A stretch of 33,448 bases of DNA from an uncultured Prevotellaceae bacterium. Its GTDB lineage: Bacteria > Bacteroidota > Bacteroidia > Bacteroidales > Bacteroidaceae. Position numbers and translations under genes: made by a program. The notes beneath the pieces are model-generated. The model did no database searches and was not told where the DNA came from. It saw only the letters and a list, made by a program, of their open reading frames with translations. The stretch covers positions 1-33,448 of the forward strand of contig ONOG01000032.1 in NCBI GenBank assembly GCA_900319385.1, in the 5' to 3' direction. Positions 25,901 through 32,895 of this stretch are shown here, one piece after another. Numbering within the stretch: the first letter of the stretch is position 1; each line of letters opens with the position of its first letter.

Positions 25901-27312
25901 GCAGCCAAGTTGGTAGCTTTCTGCGCTTCGGTATCTGCCGTTACAGCCACTGTAGTATAGCCATCTGTCAAGGTCTTGAGAGCCCGATATTCAGCATAGG
26001 CAGCCTTGATGGCATCTGTTGCATAGGTCGAGATGGCCGTGCTGATATTGCTGATGGCCGTCTCATAATCCTCAGCGGTCGTGTAAGTCTTGTTGTTTGC
26101 AGTTACGACCTCCTGAATGGCGTTGAAACCGGCTGTGGGAATCAAGCCGTTGAGGTCGTTGGCCTGCTGAACGACAGCCGCCAGTCCTGTTTCAAAAGCA
26201 GAAAGGTCGAGGTCACCCGTACGGTAGAGGGACTTAATCTGAATAGTGTGCCATCCGGTAATGTTGGCTATTTCAACGCCCAGTCCCAGTTGGAGCGTTC
26301 CATCTGTAACATTGATATCGGCTATTTCAGCCTGAATAGGCTCAGATGCAAGGAATCCCGGTGTCACACCCGATGCAGTGATATACTTCTTCTGCGTGTC
26401 TCCATTGGCTGTTGCAAAAACAAAGGCCACGTCATCTCTTGTTCCGTTGAGCGTCGCACCGCCTTCTCCTCGGGCATTGTGAGCAGTTGCATAGAGAACA
26501 ACCTTATATACTCCGTTTTTCAGACCAGAAACATTTTGATAGAGTTTTGTTCCTGCTGTCGCTGTTCCATAAATTTCTCGCAGGGCAACATTATTACCAG
26601 TTGTAGTGCCAGAAACGGAGCCGTCACCCTTGAGCCAACCATTACCCGTGTTGACTGAACTTGTGTAGTCCACTTGGCTATCATACTTCACCAGTGAGAG
26701 ATTGTCAAAAAACACCTTGGCATTGGTCGTTGAAGTATTGTTTTGAGCTTTTACGCCAAGCTGGAAATAACCTTCAGTGGCATCGGAGAGGTAGAAGGCA
26801 ATCTCGTCTTTCACCCAAGCTCCATAAGGGTAAGAAGGCATTGTGGACAAGGTACTCGTCCCACTTGTAGGCACGAATCCGCACTGTGATGCTAAAATAG
26901 CAGCAGAGGAATTGTTGTTGTAAGCATTGACTGTAAATACATAGTAGCCAGCCGGAAGGGTAACCGTAGCCGACTTGTAAGAAACTGTCTGCTGCCAACC
27001 GGCCGACAGACCAAGAGTGTTACCTGTGGCACCGGCATTGTCAGTGGCCGGAGCACTTACTCCGTTAATTTGACCTGCACCGCCATAGCTGACTACTGCA
27101 CCGCAACTATTTGCACCTCCAGAAACAGATGTCCATCCCGTCGATGCGTAATCAACGTTGGAACCGGTAGCTTTGTTTGACGCTTCAGCGGTGCAATCTT
27201 CGAATCCAGGATTCGTCAGATACGTAGCCGTCACGTCCTGCTGTGCGCTCGCACTAAGTGCCCACGCACCGGTGATGAGGGTCATCACCGCGAAAAGTAA
27301 TTTCCTTTTCAT
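22957..27312 (-). CDS. Large modular secreted protein with beta-sandwich and helical repeats
   Basis: 1451 residues with a signal peptide (MKRKLLFAVMTLITGAWALSASAQ). Beta-sandwich, carbohydrate-binding-like modules begin at recognisable starts (YLTNPGFED near 30, YMITNPNFDTD near 525, a module with AIIEAGSVPDNSLDGW near 739, YMLVNPDLTKFWDG near 1045). They alternate with Ala/Thr-rich helical segments of about 70-110 residues (for example FETGLAAVVQQANDL) that resemble FIVAR-like spacers. The C-terminal module (about 1244-1451: LRRPIKVGLNTLVLPFSMTQ... then AYDLSGREV...GLYIIDGKKVFLK) matches the other secreted proteins. No catalytic domain is visible, so it is probably a glycan-binding or adhesive surface protein. 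Base composition is less GC-rich than the left-hand enzymes. Confidence 0.8.
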   Translation of the reverse strand: MKRKLLFAVMTLITGAWALSASAQQDVTATYLTNPGFEDCTAEASNKATGSNVDYASTGWTSVSGGANSCGAVVSYGGAGQINGVSAPATDNAGATGNTLGLSAGWQQTVSYKSATVTLPAGYYVFTVNAYNNNSSAAILASQCGFVPTSGTSTLSTMPSYPYGAWVKDEIAFYLSDATEGYFQLGVKAQNNTSTTNAKVFFDNLSLVKYDSQVDYTSSVNTGNGWLKGDGSVSGTTTGNNVALREIYGTATAGTKLYQNVSGLKNGVYKVVLYATAHNARGEGGATLNGTRDDVAFVFATANGDTQKKYITASGVTPGFLASEPIQAEIADINVTDGTLQLGLGVEIANITGWHTIQIKSLYRTGDLDLSAFETGLAAVVQQANDLNGLIPTAGFNAIQEVVTANNKTYTTAEDYETAISNISTAISTYATDAIKAAYAEYRALKTLTDGYTTVAVTADTEAQKATNLAAYNTTVSDISTTVEAVTTDASVISAQTGRLKPAGLAFITGLEPADAADAYDVTYMITNPNFDTDTNGWTTTTGAQNVGIATNNPFPNPPMWENWKGSAYKGKMYQTITGLPEGKYEFSMYAFVSTLGDGTNQYVYAGDQKSGITATIPTLYTVTDITVLNGASLEIGFEQTAAVNGWTQIDQATLKYVGPVADLTPYIDAYLAALNAAKTTAATTEKIAPSVLSSLNSTITTYDETEVDQADKTALETATAALVAANTLGQKSIASYAIIEAGSVPDNSLDGWVCENAQTFHINTWSVEGNPGNDPSGMVTPFIENWTGKGGLLGAGKVYYRLEGLEPGEVYRVSALVRSYNEADATAPNGPNFYVNSDVADLTEVGTTFTYKGMSGIYGTQTAAATIGEDGVLELGVVIADNRNYNWVAFKNIQISTFDAALAAAVDAVEALNGKVPAATYTNVAQTAIGACQDENYPKTAEAFEQAIESLNATVVSLQPMVELYAAYLELKDYADALVAAPTDNTEAQGTLSTAITTAATDIEAATNATEATAVNTALRTAMDTYAAAANPTDETKPFNLTYMLVNPDLTKFWDGVPGDADSGTWGVVPDGWASEQDDGNKQVMTNAAAVSGDKAIFYEYWSNPAKANGLFNLYTTVANLPVGTYNMSCYAFAQDQYAGTNTAGVYFYANDTQGSQVKNTTLTQQSVEFVNTTVQDVKIGLKPTNTNTYNWMGIGYLELYKIPAATIVLDPDDPMIAEGTEGYEADFEGYDYKLEKAGDVTLRRPIKVGLNTLVLPFSMTQAEVEATFGEGSKISILKEYNSETESLRFTRQDGVVANRPCLLKATQAIAEGTDILIEGRTLVSCESGLPSYAVTGATMYGTYAAQTTVPVNSWYVQNGELVYAEEGAPRESWVNMTRAYITLDGWTPDASGAKSLNIFFDDEEATGIATLENGELNIRTGKAYDLSGREVKNPTKGLYIIDGKKVFLK

Positions 27313-27394
27313 TGTTGTTAATTAATAAGTTAAGTAAGTTGTGAATGTATATTCTGCAATAACAGATGTTGTAGTCAGCACAGACAAAATCGAG

Positions 27395-27425
27395 CAAATA
27401 TAAACAATAATTAGGTTACAACAAA
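27395..27425 (-). promoter_or_regulatory. Promoter of the 27312 gene
   Basis: On the minus strand TTTG (27422-27425) is followed after exactly 19 bp by TATATTTG (27395-27402), the best match in the window to the Bacteroidota -33/-7 pair. The implied leader is about 75-80 nt. Confidence 0.75.
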
Positions 27426-27636
27426 CATTTATCCGTAAAAAAAAAGCAAAAATAAGGAAAAATGCTTGATACACGTCCATTTTTTGCCCTATTGCAGAGC
27501 AACGAAGAGCGTACCATCGTCCGCATCCAACAACATGGGGTGACGATAAAAGGCAGGATGCGAGCGAGATAAGAAAAGGAGGTCACACATCATCCTTTGC
27601 GGAATGAATGAAAATGATGCCAGCGACATCAGATAA

Positions 27637-27682
27637 GGTAGCCAGCCATACAGCCATCCGGATGGCTGTATGGCTGGCTACC
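27637..27682. repeat. 46 bp perfect palindrome 3' of ispG
   Basis: The 23 bases at 27637-27659 (starting GGTAGCCAGCCATACAGCCA) are exactly complementary to 27660-27682. The outer 13 bases, GGTAGCCAGCCAT, are the same as the arm of the composite palindrome at 4424-4436/4632-4644, so they belong to a dispersed repeat family. It lies 45 bp after the ispG stop and could end its transcript, though the following T-run is weak. Confidence 0.8.
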
Positions 27683-27726
27683 GCTAACAAAACAATTATG
27701 GAACAGGTTTTCTACGATGGATTCGC

Positions 27727-29157
27727 CTATTTCCGTAAATTCTCTTCGATGAATTGGAGGAGGCGGTCAACGGCTTGGTCGGCGGGAATGTTACGTTCGA
27801 TGCATTCTTTACGCTTATAAAGACTGACTTTACCGGCTGCAGCACCGACATAGCCGTAGTCGGCATCGGCCATCTCTCCTGGACCGTTGACGATGCAGCC
27901 CATGATGCCAATCTTCAACGTGCGGAACGCTGGATTCTGCTCGGCACGAGCGAGGACGGCAGACTTGATACGGGCGATGGTCTCTTCCAAATCGTAGAGT
28001 GTGCGACCGCAACCTGGGCAAGAGATAAATTCGGGCTTTGTCATCTTCACTCGCGCGGCTTGCAAGATGGAATCGGCCAATTCATCGAGCTTTTCCTGGG
28101 AAAAATGCGGGTCACGGATGGTCAGACGGTGCGCCAAACCATCAATGAGCAGAGCTCCTACCGTCATGGCAGCCTTGAGTTGAAGCGATTCCCAATCGTT
28201 TTCGGCGAATTCAACGAGGATTTCATCTTGTTCGATGGATTCGCGTATTTTAGCACGAAGAGCAGCACATTCCTCGATGGATTCGACCATTTTGCGAGCG
28301 ACGGGTATCTCACGTTCGGGTGCCTCACTGAGCGACACACGGATGGTATCTCCAATCCCTTCACAGAGCAAAGCACCGATTCCAACGGCACTTTTCACAC
28401 GGCCGTCCTCCCCTTCGCCGGCTTCGGTGACGCCAAGGTGGAGCGGGAAATCCATACCTTCGCAATCCATCTGCTGCACCAGCAGACGTACTGTGCGCAC
28501 CATTACGACAGTATTGCTGGCTTTGATGCTGATAACGACGTTGGGAAACTGCTCACGCTGGCAGATACGCAGAAACTCCATGCACGACTCCACCATACCT
28601 TCGGGGGTATCGCCGTAGCGCGACATGATACGATCGGAGAGCGAACCGTGGTTTACGCCGATGCGAATAGCTGTGCCGTGCCCACGACAGATGCGCAAGA
28701 ACGGGACGAAACGCTGCTCGATTTTGGCGATTTCATCGGCATATTCCGCGTCGGTATAATCTATTTTTTGGAATTTGCGCGCCGGATCGACATAGTTACC
28801 TGGGTTGATGCGCACTTTCTGGGCATAGAGAGCAGCGACATCAGCCACGTGGGCGTTGAAATGGACGTCGGCCACGAGGGGTACGTTGCAACCCAGTTCG
28901 CGCAGTTTTCTTCCGATGGATTCGAGGTTTTTGGCCTCACGATCGCCTTGTGTCGTCAGACGTACGTACTCGCCCCCTGCCTCGACGATGCGCAGGGTCT
29001 GAGCAACGCAAGCATCTGTGTCCATGGTCGAGGTGGTGGTCATGGACTGTACGCGGATAGGGTTTGTGCCGCCAAGCGGGGTGTTGCCTACCCGAACTTC
29101 ATGTGTCTTTCTGCGTTGATATATATCACGCAGAGGCGCAACATTCTTTTTTTCCAT
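27727..29157 (-). CDS. ispG: 4-hydroxy-3-methylbut-2-enyl-diphosphate synthase
   Basis: Iron-sulfur enzyme of the non-mevalonate isoprenoid pathway that converts MEcPP to HMBPP. 476 residues from the ATG at 29157. The TIM barrel carries PLGGTNPIRVQSMTTT, VPLVADVHF, VRINPGNYVDPARKF and IRIGVNHGSLSDRIM. The cluster domain has SCPGCGRT and GCIVNGPGE cysteines. About 80 residues lie between them (around 300-385, including AAMTVGALLIDGLAHRLTIR). This looks like a shortened version of the A* insertion, which in plant and other Bacteroidota enzymes is, as I recall, over 200 residues. The first ten residues (MEKKNVAPLR) are encoded by the end of a repeat cassette rather than by conserved IspG sequence, which begins near DIYQRRKT. 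Confidence 0.92.
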   Translation of the reverse strand: MEKKNVAPLRDIYQRRKTHEVRVGNTPLGGTNPIRVQSMTTTSTMDTDACVAQTLRIVEAGGEYVRLTTQGDREAKNLESIGRKLRELGCNVPLVADVHFNAHVADVAALYAQKVRINPGNYVDPARKFQKIDYTDAEYADEIAKIEQRFVPFLRICRGHGTAIRIGVNHGSLSDRIMSRYGDTPEGMVESCMEFLRICQREQFPNVVISIKASNTVVMVRTVRLLVQQMDCEGMDFPLHLGVTEAGEGEDGRVKSAVGIGALLCEGIGDTIRVSLSEAPEREIPVARKMVESIEECAALRAKIRESIEQDEILVEFAENDWESLQLKAAMTVGALLIDGLAHRLTIRDPHFSQEKLDELADSILQAARVKMTKPEFISCPGCGRTLYDLEETIARIKSAVLARAEQNPAFRTLKIGIMGCIVNGPGEMADADYGYVGAAAGKVSLYKRKECIERNIPADQAVDRLLQFIEENLRK

Positions 29158-29762
29158 AGTGATAACAAATTCCACGCTGAGACGCAGAGGGCGCGGAGCG
29201 TTCTTTTTAATACTTTTCTTTTGCGCCACGCAGAGACGCAGCTAAGGCTGCGAGGTCGCAGAGAGTGGTTATTCTTTGAACTTGTTGACAATCCTCTCTA
29301 TACCATCTTTCAATCTAACCACATTGAAGTTCATGACATAACCAAGCGTGAGGTTCATTAGCTTCAAATAGGTAAGAGTCTGCTTTGCATATAGTGGCGA
29401 GGAATTTTCAACCGATTTTAATTCTATGACTACTTGATGATCGACCAAAATGTCTATACGCAAATCTTCGGACAATCGTTTTCCCTTATAAAAAACAGGG
29501 ACGGGTACTTCAACTGCTACCTGGAAACCATTCTGACGCAGCTCTTAAGCTAATGCCAGCTTGTATATTTTCTCAAGTAGCCCAGGACCCAGCTCTTTGT
29601 GCACATTCATCGCGCAGGCAATAATTCTGCGCGTATAGTCTTCTGTTATTATGTTAGTCTCTGCGTACTCGCGCCTTAAGGCGCACCTCTGCGAAGCGCA
29701 AAAACAAAAGAACTGATGAATGGGAAATCTCCGCGATCTCTGCGCCTCTGCGTGATATAAAC
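29122..29762. mobile_element. Repeat-bounded cassette carrying a GxxExxY pseudogene
   Basis: The 19 bases at 29122-29140 (TATATCACGCAGAGGCGCA) are perfectly inverted at 29741-29759. Further GCAGAG(A/G)CGCAG-type repeats lie inside both ends (for example 29175-29200, 29227-29262, 29658-29695). The right end stops just after the purE stop codon, and the left end falls inside the 5' coding part of ispG. The interior is less GC-rich and carries one broken gene. No transposase is present, so it is probably a non-autonomous or decayed element. Confidence 0.6.
29269..29658 (-). pseudogene. GxxExxY family protein, broken by an in-frame stop
   Basis: The minus strand encodes NIITEDYTRRIIACAMNVHK, then ELGPGLLEKIYKLALA, a TAA stop at 29545-29547, and then resumes in the same frame as ELRQNGFQVAVEVPVPVFYK through DIRIDILV-like (LRIDILVDHQVVIELKSVE) and LTYLKLMNLTLGYVMNFNV to the natural end. 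This is the full length of a GxxExxY protein (about 125 residues), a small family with a PD-(D/E)XK nuclease-like core. Its GxxExxY motif is GLLEKIY here. The stop most likely replaced a tyrosine codon (TAT/TAC to TAA). No good start codon is visible upstream. The remaining frame 29269-29475 could only start at a TTG. Confidence 0.8.
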
Positions 29763-30272
29763 TTAATTCGTCTTGTGCTGATACTTGATTTCTGCCAGTT
29801 CGTGGTTGGCCTTCTCGATCTTCTTCGCCAGACCCTCCTTGTAGGCAGCAAAGCGGCTGTGGAGGTCGGCATCGGAGAGAGCGAGCATCTGAACGGCAAG
29901 GATGGCTGCATTGAGGGCTCCGTTGATGGCTACTGTGGCGACGGGAATGCCTGGAGGCATCTGGAGCATCGACAGCACAGCATCAACACCGTCGAGCGCA
30001 GAACCCTTGACGGGAACGCCTATGACGGGCAACGTGGTTTGTGCTGCGATAACGCCTGGCAAGGCTGCAGCCATGCCGGCTCCGGCAATAATCACACGGA
30101 CACCTCGTTCGCGAGCTGTACGAGAGAATTCCTCGACTGCTGCAGGAGTACGGTGAGCTGAAATAGCGTTGATTTCGAACGGAACCGCCATTTCATCGAG
30201 GAATTGTGCGGCTTTCTCCATGACGGGCAGGTCGCTGGTGCTGCCCATGATGATGCTGACAAGTGGACTCAT
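29763..30272 (-). CDS. purE: N5-carboxyaminoimidazole ribonucleotide mutase
   Basis: 169 residues, typical class I PurE length, acting in cytoplasmic purine synthesis by converting N5-CAIR to CAIR. It has the substrate loop IIMGSTSDLPVM at residues 7-18, ISAHRTP (38-44) and the glycine-rich IIAGAGMAAALPGVIA. GVPVKGSALDGVDAVLSMLQMPPGIPVATVAI is also characteristic. The start ATG follows the PAP2 gene by about 99 bp of low-complexity sequence. It is the last intact gene before the GxxExxY cassette. Confidence 0.96.
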   Translation of the reverse strand: MSPLVSIIMGSTSDLPVMEKAAQFLDEMAVPFEINAISAHRTPAAVEEFSRTARERGVRVIIAGAGMAAALPGVIAAQTTLPVIGVPVKGSALDGVDAVLSMLQMPPGIPVATVAINGALNAAILAVQMLALSDADLHSRFAAYKEGLAKKIEKANHELAEIKYQHKTN

Positions 30273-30371
30273 AGGAGTTAAAAGTGAAAAGTGAAAAGTG
30301 AAAAATAAAAATTAAAAATTAAAAGCCTGGCGGAGGGGGGGCCTCCTTGTGAGGGGCTGGGGGGTAAGGCT
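30273..30371. repeat. Low-complexity AAAAGTG and G-rich tract
   Basis: The spacer between the PAP2 gene and purE holds AAAAGTGAAAAGTGAAAAGTG followed by AAAAATTAAAAATTAAAA-like sequence (30284-30325), then a G-rich stretch (30326-30370) with GAGGGGGGG and GGGGCTGGGGGG. Related CACTTTT repeats occur near 3815-3838. Confidence 0.6.
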
Positions 30372-30992
30372 TTAGAGCCAGACAAACAGCGTAAAGAATA
30401 CGGCACAGACAAAGCCGACCAGAAAGCCGACCAGCACCTGCGAGAGACTGTGCTGACGAAGCACCATGCGACTGGTACCAAGCAGACCAGAAAGGATGAG
30501 CAGGCCGCATGTGGGCCAGATGGGATTATAATAGAAGATGTGGCTGAACGTGACGAGCAGTCCGACCAAGCCACCGATGCCGACCATGTGGGTCGAGATT
30601 TTCCACCACAGGTTGATGAGCATCGAGATGAGCTGGGCAGCAATGGCTGCGAGGATGATTCCACGGAAAAATGTGGCGGTGTTCATCTGTATGAACAGCA
30701 CAAGGCAGGCCACATGGCTCAGGAGCGAAAGCACATAGGGCATGTGGCGATGTTCACGATGGGAGAGCTGCCAGTGCGACCAGCTGTTCAGCCGCCGGAA
30801 CACGTTGATGCTGACGAGCGGAATCAAGATGGTGAAGGTGACGACTATGCCTAAGACCAGGAGTTTGTAGGCATGGGGCAGCAGGCGGAGATAGCTGAAG
30901 AAAAGCAACCAAAGAAAGGCCCACGTCGGTGCGTAGAAGGGTGAGAAGAGCACCGAGAGGACCTTGGAAATCTGTATGATACGCTTTTCCAT
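30372..30992 (-). CDS. PAP2-family-like integral membrane protein
   Basis: 206 residues with about six transmembrane helices. It retains the layout of membrane PAP2 phosphatases: a basic loop HREHRHMP (about 77-84), KISTHMVGIGG (about 131-141) in the place of the PSGH motif, and SRMVLRQHSLSQVLVG (about 173-188) matching the third motif SRxxxxxHxxxDVxxG. The second motif is altered, so catalytic activity is less sure. Members dephosphorylate lipid phosphates such as undecaprenyl or phosphatidylglycerol phosphates. The gene starts 22 bp after the rpoN stop, suggesting an operon. Confidence 0.75.
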   Translation of the reverse strand: MEKRIIQISKVLSVLFSPFYAPTWAFLWLLFFSYLRLLPHAYKLLVLGIVVTFTILIPLVSINVFRRLNSWSHWQLSHREHRHMPYVLSLLSHVACLVLFIQMNTATFFRGIILAAIAAQLISMLINLWWKISTHMVGIGGLVGLLVTFSHIFYYNPIWPTCGLLILSGLLGTSRMVLRQHSLSQVLVGFLVGFVCAVFFTLFVWL

Positions 30993-31014
30993 GACAAATA
31001 CAGTAATGAGAGGG

Positions 31015-32502
31015 TCAGCGCCGTCGCAGGGCTGCGACCGGAATGTTCATCGCGTCGCGATACTTGGCTACGGTGCGCCGCGAGATGGGTTCGCCGTGTT
31101 CACGCATCAACAAAGAGAGCTGTTCGTCGGACAAGGGATTGTGCTTGTCTTCCCCGTCTATCAACTCACGAAGCAGCGGCATGATACGGGTTTTCAGAAT
31201 TTCCTGCCCCTCAGCATTGGCTTTGGTTCGAAGGAAAAAATGTTTGAGAGGATAGAGAGTGCCATCGAGCAAAGCGTACTTGCTGTTGACGACACGGCTG
31301 ATGGTAGAAATGTTCAGTCCCGTACGCTCAGCCACATCGCCCAGACGCAGGGGACGGAGTTGAGCATCGTCTTGCGTGAGCATGAAATTGTGCTGAAAGG
31401 CAATAATCGCTTTCATCGTGATTGTAAGCGTATGACGACGTTGCTGGATGGCAGAGACAAACATCTGGGCGGCCTCGACCTTCTGACGAGTATAGATGAA
31501 GGCATCGCGCTGGCTGCGTGTCATGTGCGATTCGCCGCCCTGCTGATAGCTTTTCAGCTGCTCAAGATATTCACGACTGACACGCAAGGGAGGCACCTCA
31601 CCTTGGTTGAGTGTAAAACTGACCTGACTCTCATGGTCGGTATCGATCAGAAAGTCAGGAACGATGGTCTGGGCACGGTCGTCAGCTGCTTCGTGAAGCG
31701 AACGCCCTGGATGGGGATTCAGACGTCCGATAGCCTGTATCGCACTGCGCAGACGTTCTGCACTGACACCCAGCCGCTCAGCAAGCCGAGCGGTGTCGTT
31801 GCGCTCAAAAAGGGCGAATTCATCGGCGATGATGCGGCGACAGAGTTCAAGCTGCTCGACATGAATGGACGAAGAGCGTTCGGAGAGAAGTTTGTCTATC
31901 TGTATGAGGAGGCACTCTTGCAACGAACGTGCACCGATGCCCGAAGGGTCAAACTGCTGAAGGATATGCAGGGCATCCTCGAGTTCGGCCTCGGTCACCT
32001 CGACATTGTGATTGAACAGAAGGTCGTCGGCAATGCTGCGCAGGGGACGATCGACAAAACCGCGATCGTCGAGCGAGCCAATGAGATAGCGCAAGAGGGA
32101 ACGCTGACGAGGCGTGACATCATAGTCGGAAATCTGTGCCTCAAGATCCTCGATAAAGGAACGGGTGTCGCCAATGGGGATCTCGGCTTGACTCTCACTC
32201 CCTTGTCCCTGCGAGGCATAGACGGGTAAGTCATCTGTGTCGTAGGCAGTCAAATCGAGGTTTGCATCATCTTCCTGAAAAGTTTCGTCGTCAGACAGGT
32301 CAAGTTCGTCAGAAGCATCGGACGCGGTATCTTGCTCAGCAGGCACACCTTCCTCGAGCGCAACATTCTCATAGAGTTCGTCGCGCACACGTTGTTCCAA
32401 GTCGGTCAGTGGCAACTCCACCAACTTCGACAGCAAATACTGCTGTGGCGAAAGTCGCTGAAGCTGCACTTCACGCTGCTGCTGCGCCAGACCTTGCTTC
32501 AT
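31015..32502 (-). CDS. rpoN: RNA polymerase sigma-54 factor
   Basis: 495 residues with the standard sigma-54 plan. Region I is the Gln-rich N-terminus (MKQGLAQQQREVQLQRLSPQ). It is followed by an acidic region II (about 50-105), a core-binding region (SFIEDLEAQISDYDVTPRQR and DPSGIGARSLQECLLIQI), and a helix-turn-helix region (RPLRLGDVAERTGLNISTISRVVNSKY). The C-terminal RpoN box is SRRTVAKYRDAMNIP (about 474-488), the hallmark that binds the -24 element. It works with enhancer-binding activators. Its start overlaps the preceding gene's stop by 4 bases, so translation is probably coupled. Confidence 0.96.
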   Translation of the reverse strand: MKQGLAQQQREVQLQRLSPQQYLLSKLVELPLTDLEQRVRDELYENVALEEGVPAEQDTASDASDELDLSDDETFQEDDANLDLTAYDTDDLPVYASQGQGSESQAEIPIGDTRSFIEDLEAQISDYDVTPRQRSLLRYLIGSLDDRGFVDRPLRSIADDLLFNHNVEVTEAELEDALHILQQFDPSGIGARSLQECLLIQIDKLLSERSSSIHVEQLELCRRIIADEFALFERNDTARLAERLGVSAERLRSAIQAIGRLNPHPGRSLHEAADDRAQTIVPDFLIDTDHESQVSFTLNQGEVPPLRVSREYLEQLKSYQQGGESHMTRSQRDAFIYTRQKVEAAQMFVSAIQQRRHTLTITMKAIIAFQHNFMLTQDDAQLRPLRLGDVAERTGLNISTISRVVNSKYALLDGTLYPLKHFFLRTKANAEGQEILKTRIMPLLRELIDGEDKHNPLSDEQLSLLMREHGEPISRRTVAKYRDAMNIPVAALRRR

Positions 32503-32831
32503 GCTTCGTCCTGCTGCTCTGAATAGTCCATCTCAGCCTGAACCACAAGCAAAATGTCGTCATGGTCAAACTCGCCGACCTTTTCCTTACGGGCCTTTTT
32601 AACGACAAAATCGGCAACGGCATCGAGGTCGATGTCGATGCAGCCTTCTGCATCAGGCTCCTGCTCAAACACACCCGACGTGGTATAATAGTCGATGATC
32701 ACGTCGAGGATATAGTAGAGGTCGTCGTCCGAAAGACGCTCTTTCAACTCCTGCGGCAGCTGCTGACGAATGAAGGCCACTTCACGGGCATCATCTTCAG
32801 CATCCAAAAGAATTTCATTGTCTATACTCAT
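32499..32831 (-). CDS. Small acidic conserved protein coupled to rpoN
   Basis: 110 residues, very acidic, predicted mostly helical (LSDDDLYYILDVIIDYYTT, IDLDAVADFVVKKARKEKVGEFDHDDILLVVQAEMDYSEQ). I do not recognise a named family. Its stop overlaps the rpoN start in ATGA, and a candidate promoter (TAAGTTTG, minus strand, 32888-32895) lies over the end of trxA. Position suggests a partner or regulator of sigma-54, but nothing in the sequence shows it. Confidence 0.85.
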   Translation of the reverse strand: MSIDNEILLDAEDDAREVAFIRQQLPQELKERLSDDDLYYILDVIIDYYTTSGVFEQEPDAEGCIDIDLDAVADFVVKKARKEKVGEFDHDDILLVVQAEMDYSEQQDEA

Positions 32832-32887
32832 AATCTTCTGCTATTTAACGGCTATTATACAACTGGCTTTGACTCACCTCGAAAAGG

Positions 32888-32895
32888 CAAACTTA
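32888..32895 (-). promoter_or_regulatory. -7 box over the trxA stop codon
   Basis: The minus strand reads TAAGTTTG, a perfect TAnnTTTG box overlapping the trxA stop (32893-32895), 57 bp before the start at 32831. It may drive the small acidic gene and rpoN separately from trxA. Confidence 0.4.

Larger units (their letters stand above)
27313..27726. other. Spacer between ispG and the 27312 gene
   Basis: This 414 bp stretch has the promoter at 27395-27425 and the perfect palindrome at 27637-27682. Nothing else is recognisable between 27426 and 27636. Confidence 0.7.

Noticed and set aside
27754..29361. Open frame of 535 codons on the plus strand opposite ispG
   Set aside because: The minus strand encodes a clear IspG; the plus product has no recognisable family.
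29654..29911. 85-codon minus-strand frame over the end of purE
   Set aside because: It is out of frame with purE and ends in translated cassette repeats (SRRGAEIAEI...RFAEVRLKA).
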